Shown: one piece after another, positions 55,216 to 63,548 of the stretch
Position numbering within the stretch: the first letter of the stretch is position 1
How the letters are laid out: each line of letters begins with the position of its first letter
Assembly (NCBI GenBank): GCA_028375605.1
Contig: JAONGR010000003.1
Coordinates: 19,049 to 83,048 of the forward strand
Reading direction: 5' to 3'
From: Arcobacteraceae bacterium
GTDB taxonomy: Bacteria > Campylobacterota > Campylobacteria > Campylobacterales > Arcobacteraceae
DNA: 64,000 nucleotides
Notes under the pieces: generated by a model
The model's database searches: none
What the model saw: the letters and a program-made list of their open reading frames with translations, nothing else
What the model was told of the DNA's origin: nothing
Translations under genes and position numbers: made by a program

Positions 55216-56403
55216 TTAAAACGCTCGTTTAAATTCTGGATACGCTTCTACACCACATTCATTTACATCAAGACCTTCTAATTCTTCATCATTTGAAATT
55301 CTTAATGGACTTATTTTATTTATTATGAATAATACTACATAACTACTTACAAAAGCAAATATAGCAACAACAATAATACCTTTTATTTGTCCCATCAATG
55401 TAATCCCTTCATCAGGGTTGGCTGCAAAAATACCTACAGCAAGAGTTCCCCAAATACCATTAATTAAATGCACTGATAATGCTCCAACAGGATCATCTAA
55501 TTTGAATTTATCAAACATTGGTACTGCAAAAACAACTAAAATACCACCAATAGCACCAATAAGTATTGGTTGGTAGATATTATATAAATCAGGTCCCGCA
55601 GTAATAGAAACTAATCCACCTAATGCTCCATTTAATACCATAGTGATATCTATTTTTTTATATTTTAGAAGCATTAATGCTCCTGCAACAATAGCACCAG
55701 ATAAACCAGCAGTGTTAGTATTTAAAATTGTGAGTGCAACTAAATCAGCATTCTCTTTTGAAGCAATAGAACCAACACTACCACCATTAAATCCAAACCA
55801 ACCAATCCATAATAGAAATGCACCTAATGTAACTAAAGGGATATTTGAAGCAGGGATAACTCTCACCCCTCCGGTTTTTGTATATCTATTTTTTCTAGCA
55901 CCTATAATCATAATTGCTGCTAGTAATGCCCATCCACCAGTTGAATGTATTACTGTACTACCAGCTAAGTCATACATTGATAGATTTAATATAGTACCAT
56001 CGAGTAGATTTGATCCCCATGTAACATTTACAACTAGAGGATAAAGTACTGCAGCCATTATAACTGCAAAAAAAGTCAATGGAATAATTCGTGCTCTTTC
56101 ACTTACTCCTCCACTCATGATATTGATTACTTTTCCAACAAATGCCATTTGAAATAAAACAAATGCCCATTTGCTCATATCATCATTTCCATAGGCACCA
56201 AAAGCAATTTGGTAGCCTATAAAAACGAATGAAAAAGATGCAAAAGCATAAATCATTGTATTCATCATCAATACAGATGTAACATTTTTTGTTCTTACTA
56301 TACCAGCTTCTAGCATAGCAAATCCTGGTACCATAAATATAATAAGTACGAAAGCGAATATTATAAATAATGTATCTATAATATATGAAAGTTCAGGGGT
56401 CAT
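55216..56403 (-). CDS. amtB: Ammonium transporter AmtB
   Basis: An eleven-helix ammonium channel of 395 residues. Conserved parts include FALMDTLFII-like start, MSGGVSERARI near 93-103, STVIHSTGGWALLAAIMIIG around 152-171, FGFNGGSVGS near 197 and LSVHLINGIWGTLAVGIF near 297-313 with one of the twin pore histidines. Together with GlnK it controls ammonium uptake. The upstream TATAGT promoter looks sigma-70-like; no sigma-54 consensus is visible. Confidence 0.94.
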   Translation of the reverse strand: MTPELSYIIDTLFIIFAFVLIIFMVPGFAMLEAGIVRTKNVTSVLMMNTMIYAFASFSFVFIGYQIAFGAYGNDDMSKWAFVLFQMAFVGKVINIMSGGVSERARIIPLTFFAVIMAAVLYPLVVNVTWGSNLLDGTILNLSMYDLAGSTVIHSTGGWALLAAIMIIGARKNRYTKTGGVRVIPASNIPLVTLGAFLLWIGWFGFNGGSVGSIASKENADLVALTILNTNTAGLSGAIVAGALMLLKYKKIDITMVLNGALGGLVSITAGPDLYNIYQPILIGAIGGILVVFAVPMFDKFKLDDPVGALSVHLINGIWGTLAVGIFAANPDEGITLMGQIKGIIVVAIFAFVSSYVVLFIINKISPLRISNDEELEGLDVNECGVEAYPEFKRAF

Positions 56404-56463
56404 TTTTTTCCTTTATGTAATTAATATACTATAACATAAAAAAAAATTGAAAAATTGAAAAAT

Positions 56464-56484
56464 ATTGTATAAAAAATATACAAT
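56464..56484 (-). terminator. Terminator of the PAS/NtrC-like/DHH unit
   Basis: ATTGTATA and TATACAAT form an 8-bp stem around five A/T bases, overlapping the stop of the gene at 56484. On the minus strand it is followed by ATTTTTCAATTTTT, a good T-rich tail. Confidence 0.65.
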
Positions 56485-57170
56485 TATAAAATAACAGGTA
56501 ATTCTAACTTGAGTTTATTTCCGGAAAAAAAGATATTTGCATTTGCTTTGGCTGCTTTATCTTCCAATGGAGTACTTGGGATAACTTCCCTATTTGAGAT
56601 GAATTCTAAGGATACAATTTTAAATTTTTTATTATCAATCACTTCATACTCTCCAACTTTGATTCTAACTTTTAAAGTTATTTCCTCATCTGTTTCAAAA
56701 TATTGAAAACAATCATTAAGGCATAATAAAAATTCATTAATATTAATTTTCATTTCAGGTAATGAGATATCATAAACTTCATCTATTTTAATATTATTAT
56801 TTAAAAGAGTAGTATTTTTTGATAACTCAATTAAGCTAAAAATATTTACAAGTTTAAGTTTACTACTATTAATACTATTTGTCTGATTTGATACTACTTT
56901 ATATAATCGAAGAGCAATTTCCTCATCTGAAACATATCCAACAAGAATTGCGTAGTAAGAATGTTTATTAAATTTTAAAGGTAAGTATTTTTGAGAAAAT
57001 CCAAAATCAAGACTGGCATTATCCACAGCCAATTGAAATAACTCCTTTACACTTACATAGTTCAATAAGAACTCCGCTTCTTTATTAAAAATTTTAACTC
57101 TTCCATTTGCATTAAATACAAAATATGGATTTAAATCGTGCTCTAGTAGTTTTTCATAAAAATTAATCAT
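56484..57170 (-). CDS. PAS-containing, NtrB-like protein with degenerate kinase part
   Basis: A 228-residue protein. The first 60 residues look like a PAS domain (NPYFVFNANGRVKIFNKEAEFLLNY). The rest has the order of a histidine kinase but no phosphorylatable His motif, and the ATP-binding part lacks the N-box asparagine pair and glycine boxes. A sensor without kinase activity is the best reading. It overlaps the NtrC-like gene by 8 bases (starting at an ATG at 57170; a TTG at 57182 is also in frame) and lies next to amtB-glnK. Confidence 0.6.
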   Translation of the reverse strand: MINFYEKLLEHDLNPYFVFNANGRVKIFNKEAEFLLNYVSVKELFQLAVDNASLDFGFSQKYLPLKFNKHSYYAILVGYVSDEEIALRLYKVVSNQTNSINSSKLKLVNIFSLIELSKNTTLLNNNIKIDEVYDISLPEMKININEFLLCLNDCFQYFETDEEITLKVRIKVGEYEVIDNKKFKIVSLEFISNREVIPSTPLEDKAAKANANIFFSGNKLKLELPVIL

Positions 57171-57909
57171 TATCATTTCCAAAATATTGTTCTATTTTTT
57201 TTCTTAAGGTAATTCTATTTAAATTTAACTTTGTTGCCATTTGCAGCTGAGATTTAAATTTAAATTTTGCCATATTAATCAAAGGTACCTCAATAAGTTT
57301 TAAAAAATACTTATAAGTATTTTGTTCATCTAGTTTTTTTGATATAAAATGTTCAAGTGCTTTAGTAATATCCTCTTCATTCATAGAGTGTAACAAGGTG
57401 TTTTTATAAATAGAGTTTTTTAAAGAGATTCCATTTTCAGAGATATCTATATTTAAACTATCTAAGGAAACATTACTTTTATAAATTTCATTGGCATTAG
57501 CTACATAAAGGCTAGATATTTCATCTAAATCTTCTTTTCTATCTACTAATGGTGATATATCAACTTTAATTGCAAATTGTTCTTCAATATCTTGAATAAG
57601 AGTTTTTGAAGTGGCAACAATTTTTATATTTGTTAAATTACTTAAAAATTCTTTTTTATTAAGTACTTGATGAATATCTGTAATAATTAATTCTTTATAT
57701 TGGTCAATATTAAGACTATTATTAATAATAACATTTTCAAGAAATTTTCCATCCATTGAGATTGCATTTGGAAGAATCTCTTTAGCTAAAAGTTTTTTAC
57801 CAACACCTGATTCTCCACGTATTAATACATTAATTGGTAAACTTGACGATACTTGTACTATATTTAGTATCTTTTTTGATTCATCTGATTTTGCTATAAA
57901 TTTTTTCAT
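57163..57909 (-). CDS. Truncated NtrC-like AAA+ regulator with Fis-type HTH
   Basis: A 248-residue relative of sigma-54-dependent activators. Walker A is GESGVGKK at 32-39, a Walker B-like LIITDIH is at 74-80, and the PLVDRKEDLDEI stretch (near 122) matches the NtrC PLRERxEDI motif. The GAFTGA loop needed to contact sigma-54 is missing, and the AAA+ domain is shorter than usual. A Fis-type HTH (LQMATKLNLNRITLRKKIEQY) ends the protein. No receiver domain is present. Function may be DNA binding without sigma-54 activation. It precedes the PAS-like gene and is 8 bases from the DHH gene. Confidence 0.68.
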   Translation of the reverse strand: MKKFIAKSDESKKILNIVQVSSSLPINVLIRGESGVGKKLLAKEILPNAISMDGKFLENVIINNSLNIDQYKELIITDIHQVLNKKEFLSNLTNIKIVATSKTLIQDIEEQFAIKVDISPLVDRKEDLDEISSLYVANANEIYKSNVSLDSLNIDISENGISLKNSIYKNTLLHSMNEEDITKALEHFISKKLDEQNTYKYFLKLIEVPLINMAKFKFKSQLQMATKLNLNRITLRKKIEQYFGNDND

Positions 57910-57917
57910 ATTACTTC

Positions 57918-58967
57918 TTACTTACAATTATCTAATTTAGTTTGCATGAAATTTTTTACATTTTCATATATTACAGTTTCTTTAAAATCTTTAAACGCTG
58001 CACCACTAGCATTTGGATGTCCACCACCACCTGCAAGTTTTTGTGCAAGAATAGAAACATCTAATTTGTTATTTGCTCGGAATCCTGTTCTACCACGTCT
58101 ATTAATATCAATAAAAAAGTCATAGTCTGGATTGGCTCTTAAGAATGCATTTGCAGGAATAGAAATACTTCCTAAATTATATGTTAGAAGCCCTTTTTTA
58201 TCTAGATAGTGTACTGTTAATTCTTCTTTTTTAGTATCTAATGATTTCACTAAATAATTTGAACTTAAATTATCAAGTGTATTATTTTGTGTATCTAGTT
58301 GTAAAAAAGCTTTTTTCATATAGTAAATATTTTCATCGAGTAAAATATTGCCATTTTCTTTTGTTATAAATTCTAATGCTTGTGTGAGAAGAAAAAATTT
58401 ATAATTTCTACTTTGTTGATTAAATAATGAATTATTAATTTCATATGCTTTAGAAATCATACTCATACATACCTTTCCAAATTCAAATAAATTATCATTT
58501 TCAAGCCAGATATCAACAGCGTTTATTGCTTGAATTAAAAATTCGTAATTTTCTGGACAGTTATCAAGAAATTCAGGATAGTTTTTCGAGAAGTAATCAT
58601 AAGTTATTTGTGTTGCACTTCTATTTGTATCTAAGAAATACCAATCATATTTATCTGCGCTTTTTTGTCCTGTTCCATGATGGTCTAGTAATTGTAGTTT
58701 TACATTAAACCCATCATCATTTAAATTTTTAATATCTCTATCTAATCCTTTTGACTCATCAGGTGTAAGATTTAGATCTGTAATAAGTAAAAATATATCT
58801 TCATTTTTATCTTCTAATTCGATTTTTTGAAGAGCATCTTTTAAAAACATTTTAACTTCTATTCCATAGTTTGCATTATAATATATTGCATTTGGAAATA
58901 TTTTTTGTGTTGTAAGTTGGCAGCCATAACCATCAAGGTCTGTATGAGAAATATGATAAAATTTCAT
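57918..58967 (-). CDS. DHH-family phosphoesterase (DHH/DHHA1)
   Basis: A 349-residue soluble hydrolase. The metal-binding motifs are HTDLDGYG (8-15), ITDLNL (about 62-67), DHH in LLDHHGTGQ (95-97) and the DHHA1 motif GGGGHPNASG near 313. Related enzymes are nano-RNases or c-di-AMP phosphodiesterases; it lacks PAS or GGDEF domains, so the nanoRNase/oligonucleotide type is a reasonable guess. It leads the NtrC-like and PAS-like genes on one transcript. AAGGATT lies before the ATG. Confidence 0.82.
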   Translation of the reverse strand: MKFYHISHTDLDGYGCQLTTQKIFPNAIYYNANYGIEVKMFLKDALQKIELEDKNEDIFLLITDLNLTPDESKGLDRDIKNLNDDGFNVKLQLLDHHGTGQKSADKYDWYFLDTNRSATQITYDYFSKNYPEFLDNCPENYEFLIQAINAVDIWLENDNLFEFGKVCMSMISKAYEINNSLFNQQSRNYKFFLLTQALEFITKENGNILLDENIYYMKKAFLQLDTQNNTLDNLSSNYLVKSLDTKKEELTVHYLDKKGLLTYNLGSISIPANAFLRANPDYDFFIDINRRGRTGFRANNKLDVSILAQKLAGGGGHPNASGAAFKDFKETVIYENVKNFMQTKLDNCK

Positions 58968-59037
58968 TTTTTGGTAAATCCTTTGTATATGAAATAAACT
59001 TAATTAAATAATATATGTATAGATTATATCCAATTAT

Positions 59038-59436
59038 TTATAAGATATCTTTTAAAGTAAGTTGATTTAAAAAGTCATTGATTTTAAATTGGAGATTATT
59101 GAGTAAAGGAAAGATTGTACATTGACCTTCTTTATTCTCTTCACAGGTTACACCTGTTGTTGTACATTCAAATACTGTAGGAAGTTTTTGTTCTGCTATT
59201 GTTGTAATCTCTAATATTGTTAACTCTTCACATGGTTTTTTAAGTGTAAAACCACCATTATTTCCTTTATATGAGTTAAGTATTCCATTTTTTGCAAGGT
59301 TTTGTAGTATTTTTGCTAAGAAAGATTTTGATATATTAAGCTCAGTTGCTAGAAAATCTACATTTTTTGGTGTATCGCTATGTGCAATACTTACTAATGA
59401 GAGAAGTGCATATTCACTTTTTTTAGTTAATAACAT
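59038..59436 (-). CDS. Rrf2-family transcriptional regulator
   Basis: A 132-residue regulator with an N-terminal winged HTH (SEYALLSLVSIAHSD...VDFLATELNISKSFLAKILQNLAKNGIL) and three cysteines in the pattern C91-x6-C98-x7-C106, resembling the cluster-binding site of IscR, NsrR and RirA. It may bind an Fe-S cluster, sensing NO, iron or redox state. The spacing is close to but not equal to IscR. AGGAAATAA precedes the ATG. No target gene is apparent; a tandem repeat upstream suggests autoregulation. Confidence 0.85.
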   Translation of the reverse strand: MLLTKKSEYALLSLVSIAHSDTPKNVDFLATELNISKSFLAKILQNLAKNGILNSYKGNNGGFTLKKPCEELTILEITTIAEQKLPTVFECTTTGVTCEENKEGQCTIFPLLNNLQFKINDFLNQLTLKDIL

Positions 59437-59457
59437 TTATTTCCTAGGTTTTATTAT

Positions 59458-59477
59458 TACTAAATTGTACTGAATTG
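59458..59477 (-). promoter_or_regulatory. Tandem 10-base repeat upstream of the Rrf2 gene
   Basis: TACTAAATTG followed directly by TACTGAATTG, 9 of 10 bases alike, 22-41 bases before the start. One repeat per helical turn suits a regulator bound on one face. Function is inferred. Confidence 0.35.
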
Positions 59478-59532
59478 TTTTGAATAGAGTATTAATAGTT
59501 TGTATAACTTTATTATATAAGTTTTAATTAAG

Positions 59533-59564
59533 AAAAAGGGATGAAAATATTTTCATCCCTTTTT
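59533..59564. terminator. Terminator after rpsO
   Basis: AAAAAGGGATGAAAAT pairs with ATTTTCATCCCTTTTT, a perfect stem with almost no loop, 4 bases past the rpsO stop on the minus strand. Confidence 0.88.
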
Positions 59565-59567
59565 AAA

Positions 59568-59840
59568 TTATTTAGCTCTGATACCTAAATCTGCAACTAA
59601 TTGTGTAAATTTAGCAAAATCAGTTCTTCTTAAGTACTTAAGAAGTCTTTTTCTTTTACCAACCATTTTTAATAGACCTAATCTTGAATGATGATCTTTA
59701 TGGTTTGCTTTTAAATGATCTGTTAATCTTACGATTTGTGCACTTAATATTGCAATCTGCACTTCTGCAGAACCTGTATCTTTTGTATCTCTTTGGTGTT
59801 TAGTAACAATTGCTTGTTTTACGTCCAAATCTAAAGCCAT
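59568..59840 (-). CDS. rpsO: 30S ribosomal protein S15
   Basis: S15 of 90 residues, mostly helical: [58 protein letters not shown]. It binds 16S rRNA helices 20-22 and in other bacteria represses its own mRNA. A GGAGG ribosome binding site and a leader hairpin at 59873-59890 lie upstream. pnp, often downstream, is not in the window. Confidence 0.97.
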   Translation of the reverse strand: MALDLDVKQAIVTKHQRDTKDTGSAEVQIAILSAQIVRLTDHLKANHKDHHSRLGLLKMVGKRKRLLKYLRRTDFAKFTQLVADLGIRAK

Positions 59841-59872
59841 TTTGGGCCTCCTGATCGGTATATAATCTCAAA

Positions 59873-59890
59873 TGTAAATATAAATTTACA
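59873..59890 (-). promoter_or_regulatory. Leader hairpin of rpsO
   Basis: TGTAAAT and ATTTACA form a 7-bp stem with an ATAA loop, 33 bases before the start. A TATAAT at 59903-59908 (minus) puts it within the 5' leader. Candidate site for S15 feedback; not shown. Confidence 0.4.
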
Positions 59891-60006
59891 AATTGGAACG
59901 CAATTATAATAAAATATTTTTATAAACTAGCTTAAAGGAATAATTAGAATAGATTTAATTCTTTTATAGTATACTAATAATAAATCTAATATTAGGTAAA
60001 TGTCAT

Positions 60007-60789
60007 ATGGAGATAGAACAGAATATATTTTTTGATGAATTTAAAAATAAGCTAATTAGTTTAGAAAACTCTTTGATAAATATCAAAAATGGAAATTATA
60101 CTAAAGAAGATATCAATGAAGTCTTTAGAGCAATACATACGATAAAAGGAACTGCTGATTTGTTAGGTATGTTTGATGTTGTAGCATTGTCTCATAAGGC
60201 TGAAGATTTACTAGAATATATTCGAAATGGTAAAATTGAATTTGATGCTGAATTATGTAAACTTTATATTGAACTAAAAGAATTTATTTCGTTAGTTGTC
60301 ACTAATGTATCTCAAGGTATTTTTGATGATACCTCAGTTGAAAAATTATTCATAGAATTTGAAAAAGAGTTTAATTATCATATAAATGCGGCAGAAAATG
60401 CGGTATATGAATATGTGGAAGTAAAAACAATTTTAGTTGTTGAAGATTCTGCTCTTATACGATATATGATTAAAAAGATTGGGACAGATGAGGGATACAA
60501 TGTCTTAACTTCAAACGATCCAATAGATGGATGGGAAAAAGTGCAAGGAAATGCAATTGATTTATTATTTTGTGATTTCTCATGTCCTCGAGAAGAAGCA
60601 TTGGAATTGGCAAATAATATACGAACTGACTATAATAAAAAAGATTTACCTATTGTTATGCTTCTAAATAATGATGATAATGAGTATAAATCAATTGGTA
60701 GAAAAATTTTGGCAAAAGCTTGGTTACGAAAACCAATAGATGAAAGCCAACTAAAACTCATTTTAAAAAAGCTTTTAGCTACAAAATAG
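60007..60789 (+). CDS. Hpt-receiver two-domain signalling protein
   Basis: A 260-residue protein. Residues 1-125 form an Hpt domain with H44 in AIHTIKGTADLLG. Residues about 140-255 form a CheY-like receiver with the acidic pair E146-D147, the phospho-acceptor D190 (LLFCDFS) and K242 (LRKP). The conserved Thr/Ser of the receiver is replaced near 219-220 (VMLLNN). No kinase or output domain is attached, so it would pass phosphate between other proteins. A chemotaxis-like role is possible. Weak ribosome binding site (AGGTAAATGTCAT). Confidence 0.8.
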   Translation: MEIEQNIFFDEFKNKLISLENSLINIKNGNYTKEDINEVFRAIHTIKGTADLLGMFDVVALSHKAEDLLEYIRNGKIEFDAELCKLYIELKEFISLVVTNVSQGIFDDTSVEKLFIEFEKEFNYHINAAENAVYEYVEVKTILVVEDSALIRYMIKKIGTDEGYNVLTSNDPIDGWEKVQGNAIDLLFCDFSCPREEALELANNIRTDYNKKDLPIVMLLNNDDNEYKSIGRKILAKAWLRKPIDESQLKLILKKLLATK

Positions 60790-60806
60790 CTAAAGATGTA
60801 ATGTGC

Positions 60807-60812
60807 TATAAT
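60807..60812 (+). promoter_or_regulatory. Extended -10 box of the rplI-hslVU unit
   Basis: TGCTATAAT, an extended -10, 34 bases before the rplI ATG. It drives rplI, hslV and hslU. Confidence 0.55.
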
Positions 60813-60845
60813 GCATTATGAAAATTTAATATATAGGAATAAAAT

Positions 60846-61295
60846 ATGAAAGTATTATTAATAAAAGATGTAAAAGCGCTGGGTATAGCTGGTGAAATTA
60901 AAGAAGTAAAAGATGGTTACGGTAAAAATTTTTTAATCGGAAAAGGTCATGCAAAACATGCTACACCAGAAGTAATAGAACAATGGAAAGTAGAGCAACA
61001 ACAAATTAAAGATATTTTAGCAGCAGAAATCAAAGAAGCTCAAGAAGTAAAAGAAAAAATAGATAGTTTTAAATTTACTGTAAAACACAAAGTTGGAGCA
61101 AATGGTCATCTTATAGGTAGTGTTACAAATAAAGAGGTTCAACAAGTTATGTTTGAACAAGCTCAAATTGCTATTGATAAAAAACAAATAACATTAAATG
61201 CGAAAATAAAAACAGTTGGAATTTTTGAAGCTGATTGTAAACTAGGAAATGGGATACATGCAATAGCAAAAATAGATGTGATTGCAGAGGTTTAA
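60846..61295 (+). CDS. rplI: 50S ribosomal protein L9
   Basis: L9 of 149 residues with the N-terminal MKVLLIKDVKALGIAGEIKEVKDGYGKNFLIGKG domain, the long connecting helix and a C-terminal rRNA-binding domain with LIGSVTNKEV. It is encoded just before hslV (3-base gap), so translation quality control and L9 share a transcript. Confidence 0.97.
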   Translation: MKVLLIKDVKALGIAGEIKEVKDGYGKNFLIGKGHAKHATPEVIEQWKVEQQQIKDILAAEIKEAQEVKEKIDSFKFTVKHKVGANGHLIGSVTNKEVQQVMFEQAQIAIDKKQITLNAKIKTVGIFEADCKLGNGIHAIAKIDVIAEV

Positions 61296-61298
61296 TAG

Positions 61299-61850
61299 AT
61301 GTTTGATGCAACAACAATACTTGCTTATAAAAGTGAAGATGGTAGAGCTGTAATAGGTGGAGATGGTCAGGTTACATTTGGAAATACTGTATTAAAAAAT
61401 AATGCTACGAAAATTAGAACTCTTTATAATGGAAAAGTTTTAGCGGGTTTTGCAGGAAGTACAGCGGATGCCTTTAATTTATTCGATATGTTTGAAGAAC
61501 ATCTTACAAATACCAAAGGTGATCTTTTAAAGTCGGTTATAAATTTCTCTAAAGAGTGGAGAAAAGATAGAACGTTACGAAAACTTGAAGCTATGATGTT
61601 AGTATTAAACGAGAAAAACATCTTTATTTTAAGTGGAACAGGTGATGTTGTAGAACCAGAAGATGGATGTTTAGCTAGTATTGGGAGTGGTGGAAATTTT
61701 GCAATAGCAGCTGCTAGGGCATTAAAAAAACATTCAAATTTAGAGCCGTTAGATTTAGTAAAAGAATCACTAATGACGGCTGGAGAACTTTGTATTTATA
61801 CAAATCAAAATATCAAAACTTTAACTTTAGATAATAAGGAAGACAAATAA
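61299..61850 (+). CDS. hslV: ATP-dependent protease subunit HslV
   Basis: HslV forms the two-ring peptidase of the HslUV protease. After a short MFDA leader, the nucleophile threonine is T5 in TTILAYK, as in other proteins with a short propeptide. [12 protein letters not shown] at about 20-31, [11 protein letters not shown] near 49 and [18 protein letters not shown] near 129 are the family motifs. 183 residues. It directly abuts hslU with no gap. Confidence 0.95.
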   Translation: MFDATTILAYKSEDGRAVIGGDGQVTFGNTVLKNNATKIRTLYNGKVLAGFAGSTADAFNLFDMFEEHLTNTKGDLLKSVINFSKEWRKDRTLRKLEAMMLVLNEKNIFILSGTGDVVEPEDGCLASIGSGGNFAIAAARALKKHSNLEPLDLVKESLMTAGELCIYTNQNIKTLTLDNKEDK

Positions 61851-63179
61851 ATGAATATGACTCCTAAAGAGATAGTATCATATCTTGATGATTATATTGT
61901 AGGGCAAAAAGACGCAAAAAAAACAATAGCAATAGCATTACGAAACAGATATAGAAGAATGCAATTAGATGCAGAATTACAAGATGAAATCATGCCTAAA
62001 AATATTTTAATGATAGGTAGTACTGGAGTAGGTAAAACTGAAATAGCAAGACGTATGGCAAAAATGATGAATTTACCATTTATAAAAGTAGAAGCTAGTA
62101 AGTATACTGAAGTAGGGTATGTTGGAAGAGAAGTTGAATCTATGGTAAAAGATTTAGCACATGAGTCTTACAATCTTGTTACAAAAGAATATGAAGAGCA
62201 AATACAGGGTTCTATTGATGATGAAATAATTAAACAAATTGTAGAAATTCTTGTTCCTCCTTTACCTGAAACTGCTAGCCAAAATGCAAAAGAATCATTT
62301 ATTAAAACTTATAACTTAATGGAATCAAAAGTAAAAAGTGGAGATATGGATGATAAAAAAATCACAATAGAATTACCGAAAACTACACATGTAGAAATTG
62401 TAGATAGTAATATGCCTATGGATATGAGTGCAATTTCTGAGAGTATTAATAGTATGATGGGTAAAATGGGTAAGGAAAAGATTAAAAAAGAAGTAACAAT
62501 AAAAGAAGCAAAAAAGCTTTTAAGAAGTACTGCTAGTGATAATTTACTTGATAAAGAATCTTTAAAAAATGAAGCATTAAAAAGATGTGAAAATGGTGGT
62601 ATTATTTTTCTTGATGAGATAGATAAAATTGCTACAGGAAGTAATAATAAAAATCAAGATCCTAGTAAAGAGGGAGTTCAAAGAGATTTATTACCAATTG
62701 TTGAAGGTAGTTCAGTACATACAAAATATGGACAAGTAAAAACAGATCATATTTTATTTATTGCGGCTGGTGCTTTTCATGTAAGTAAACCAAGTGATTT
62801 ATTACCAGAACTACAAGGACGGTTTCCTTTACGTGTTGAACTAAATCCATTAGAAGAGAGTGATTTATATAAAATATTAACTAATACTAAAAATTCATTA
62901 CTTAGACAATACAAAGCTTTACTTGATGTTGAAGGTGTAAACTTGGAATTTGATGATGAAGCGATTCATGCCTTTGCTAGATTAAGTGTAAGTGCAAATG
63001 AAAAAGCAGAAGATATTGGAGCCAGAAGATTACATACAGTGATTGAAAAAGTTTTAGAAGATATTAGTTTTGATGCAGACGAGCATAGTGGAGAAACTAT
63101 CACTGTATCAGAGAATCTTGTAAAAGAGAAACTAGAAGATATCGCTCAAAATGAAGATACAGCTCGATATATCCTCTAA
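61851..63179 (+). CDS. hslU: ATP-dependent protease ATPase subunit HslU
   Basis: The unfoldase of HslUV, 442 residues. SYLDDYIVGQKDAKKTIAIALRNRYRRM is near the start, Walker A GSTGVGKTE at about 56-64, Walker B GGIIFLDEIDKI near 248-259, and the sensor-like LQGRFPLRVEL near 325. The C-terminus DIAQNEDTARYIL, which docks into HslV, is intact. The ATG at 61851 follows the hslV stop directly. Confidence 0.96.
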   Translation: MNMTPKEIVSYLDDYIVGQKDAKKTIAIALRNRYRRMQLDAELQDEIMPKNILMIGSTGVGKTEIARRMAKMMNLPFIKVEASKYTEVGYVGREVESMVKDLAHESYNLVTKEYEEQIQGSIDDEIIKQIVEILVPPLPETASQNAKESFIKTYNLMESKVKSGDMDDKKITIELPKTTHVEIVDSNMPMDMSAISESINSMMGKMGKEKIKKEVTIKEAKKLLRSTASDNLLDKESLKNEALKRCENGGIIFLDEIDKIATGSNNKNQDPSKEGVQRDLLPIVEGSSVHTKYGQVKTDHILFIAAGAFHVSKPSDLLPELQGRFPLRVELNPLEESDLYKILTNTKNSLLRQYKALLDVEGVNLEFDDEAIHAFARLSVSANEKAEDIGARRLHTVIEKVLEDISFDADEHSGETITVSENLVKEKLEDIAQNEDTARYIL

Positions 63180-63245
63180 TATAATTTTATAGATATATTA
63201 AGACTTATTTTGTTAGAATAAAAATACTAAGATTTGGAGAACAAT

Positions 63246-63539
63246 ATGAAAATAACAAGTTTTGAAGATATAGAAGCAAAGGGTTACGAAATCAGCTTTA
63301 TCCATAGTGGTGGTGATGGTGATGCAGATGTAATTATATTAGATATTAATAGTATTTTTGACTATGAAGAAAAAAAACATGACGCTTGTAAAGATAAATT
63401 TACTTCAATTGCAATTATAGATGATCCTAGTGATTATGATGCATTTAAAAACTTTGGTATTACTTCATGGATAAAAAGAGATGATTTAGCTAAGCTACCT
63501 GAACTATTAAATGAAATTAAAACTAGAATGGGTTTATAA
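63246..63539 (+). CDS. Small receiver-like protein
   Basis: A 97-residue protein from the ATG at 63246, which has GGAGA upstream; a TTG 12 bases earlier is in frame but less likely. The order DVIILDINSI, IAIIDDPSDYDAFKNFGITSWIKRDDLAKLPELLNEI resembles the second half of a response-regulator receiver. The usual acidic pocket is not complete. No DNA-binding domain. It sits between hslU and tatD. Confidence 0.55.
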   Translation: MKITSFEDIEAKGYEISFIHSGGDGDADVIILDINSIFDYEEKKHDACKDKFTSIAIIDDPSDYDAFKNFGITSWIKRDDLAKLPELLNEIKTRMGL

Positions 63540-63548
63540 AATTATAAT

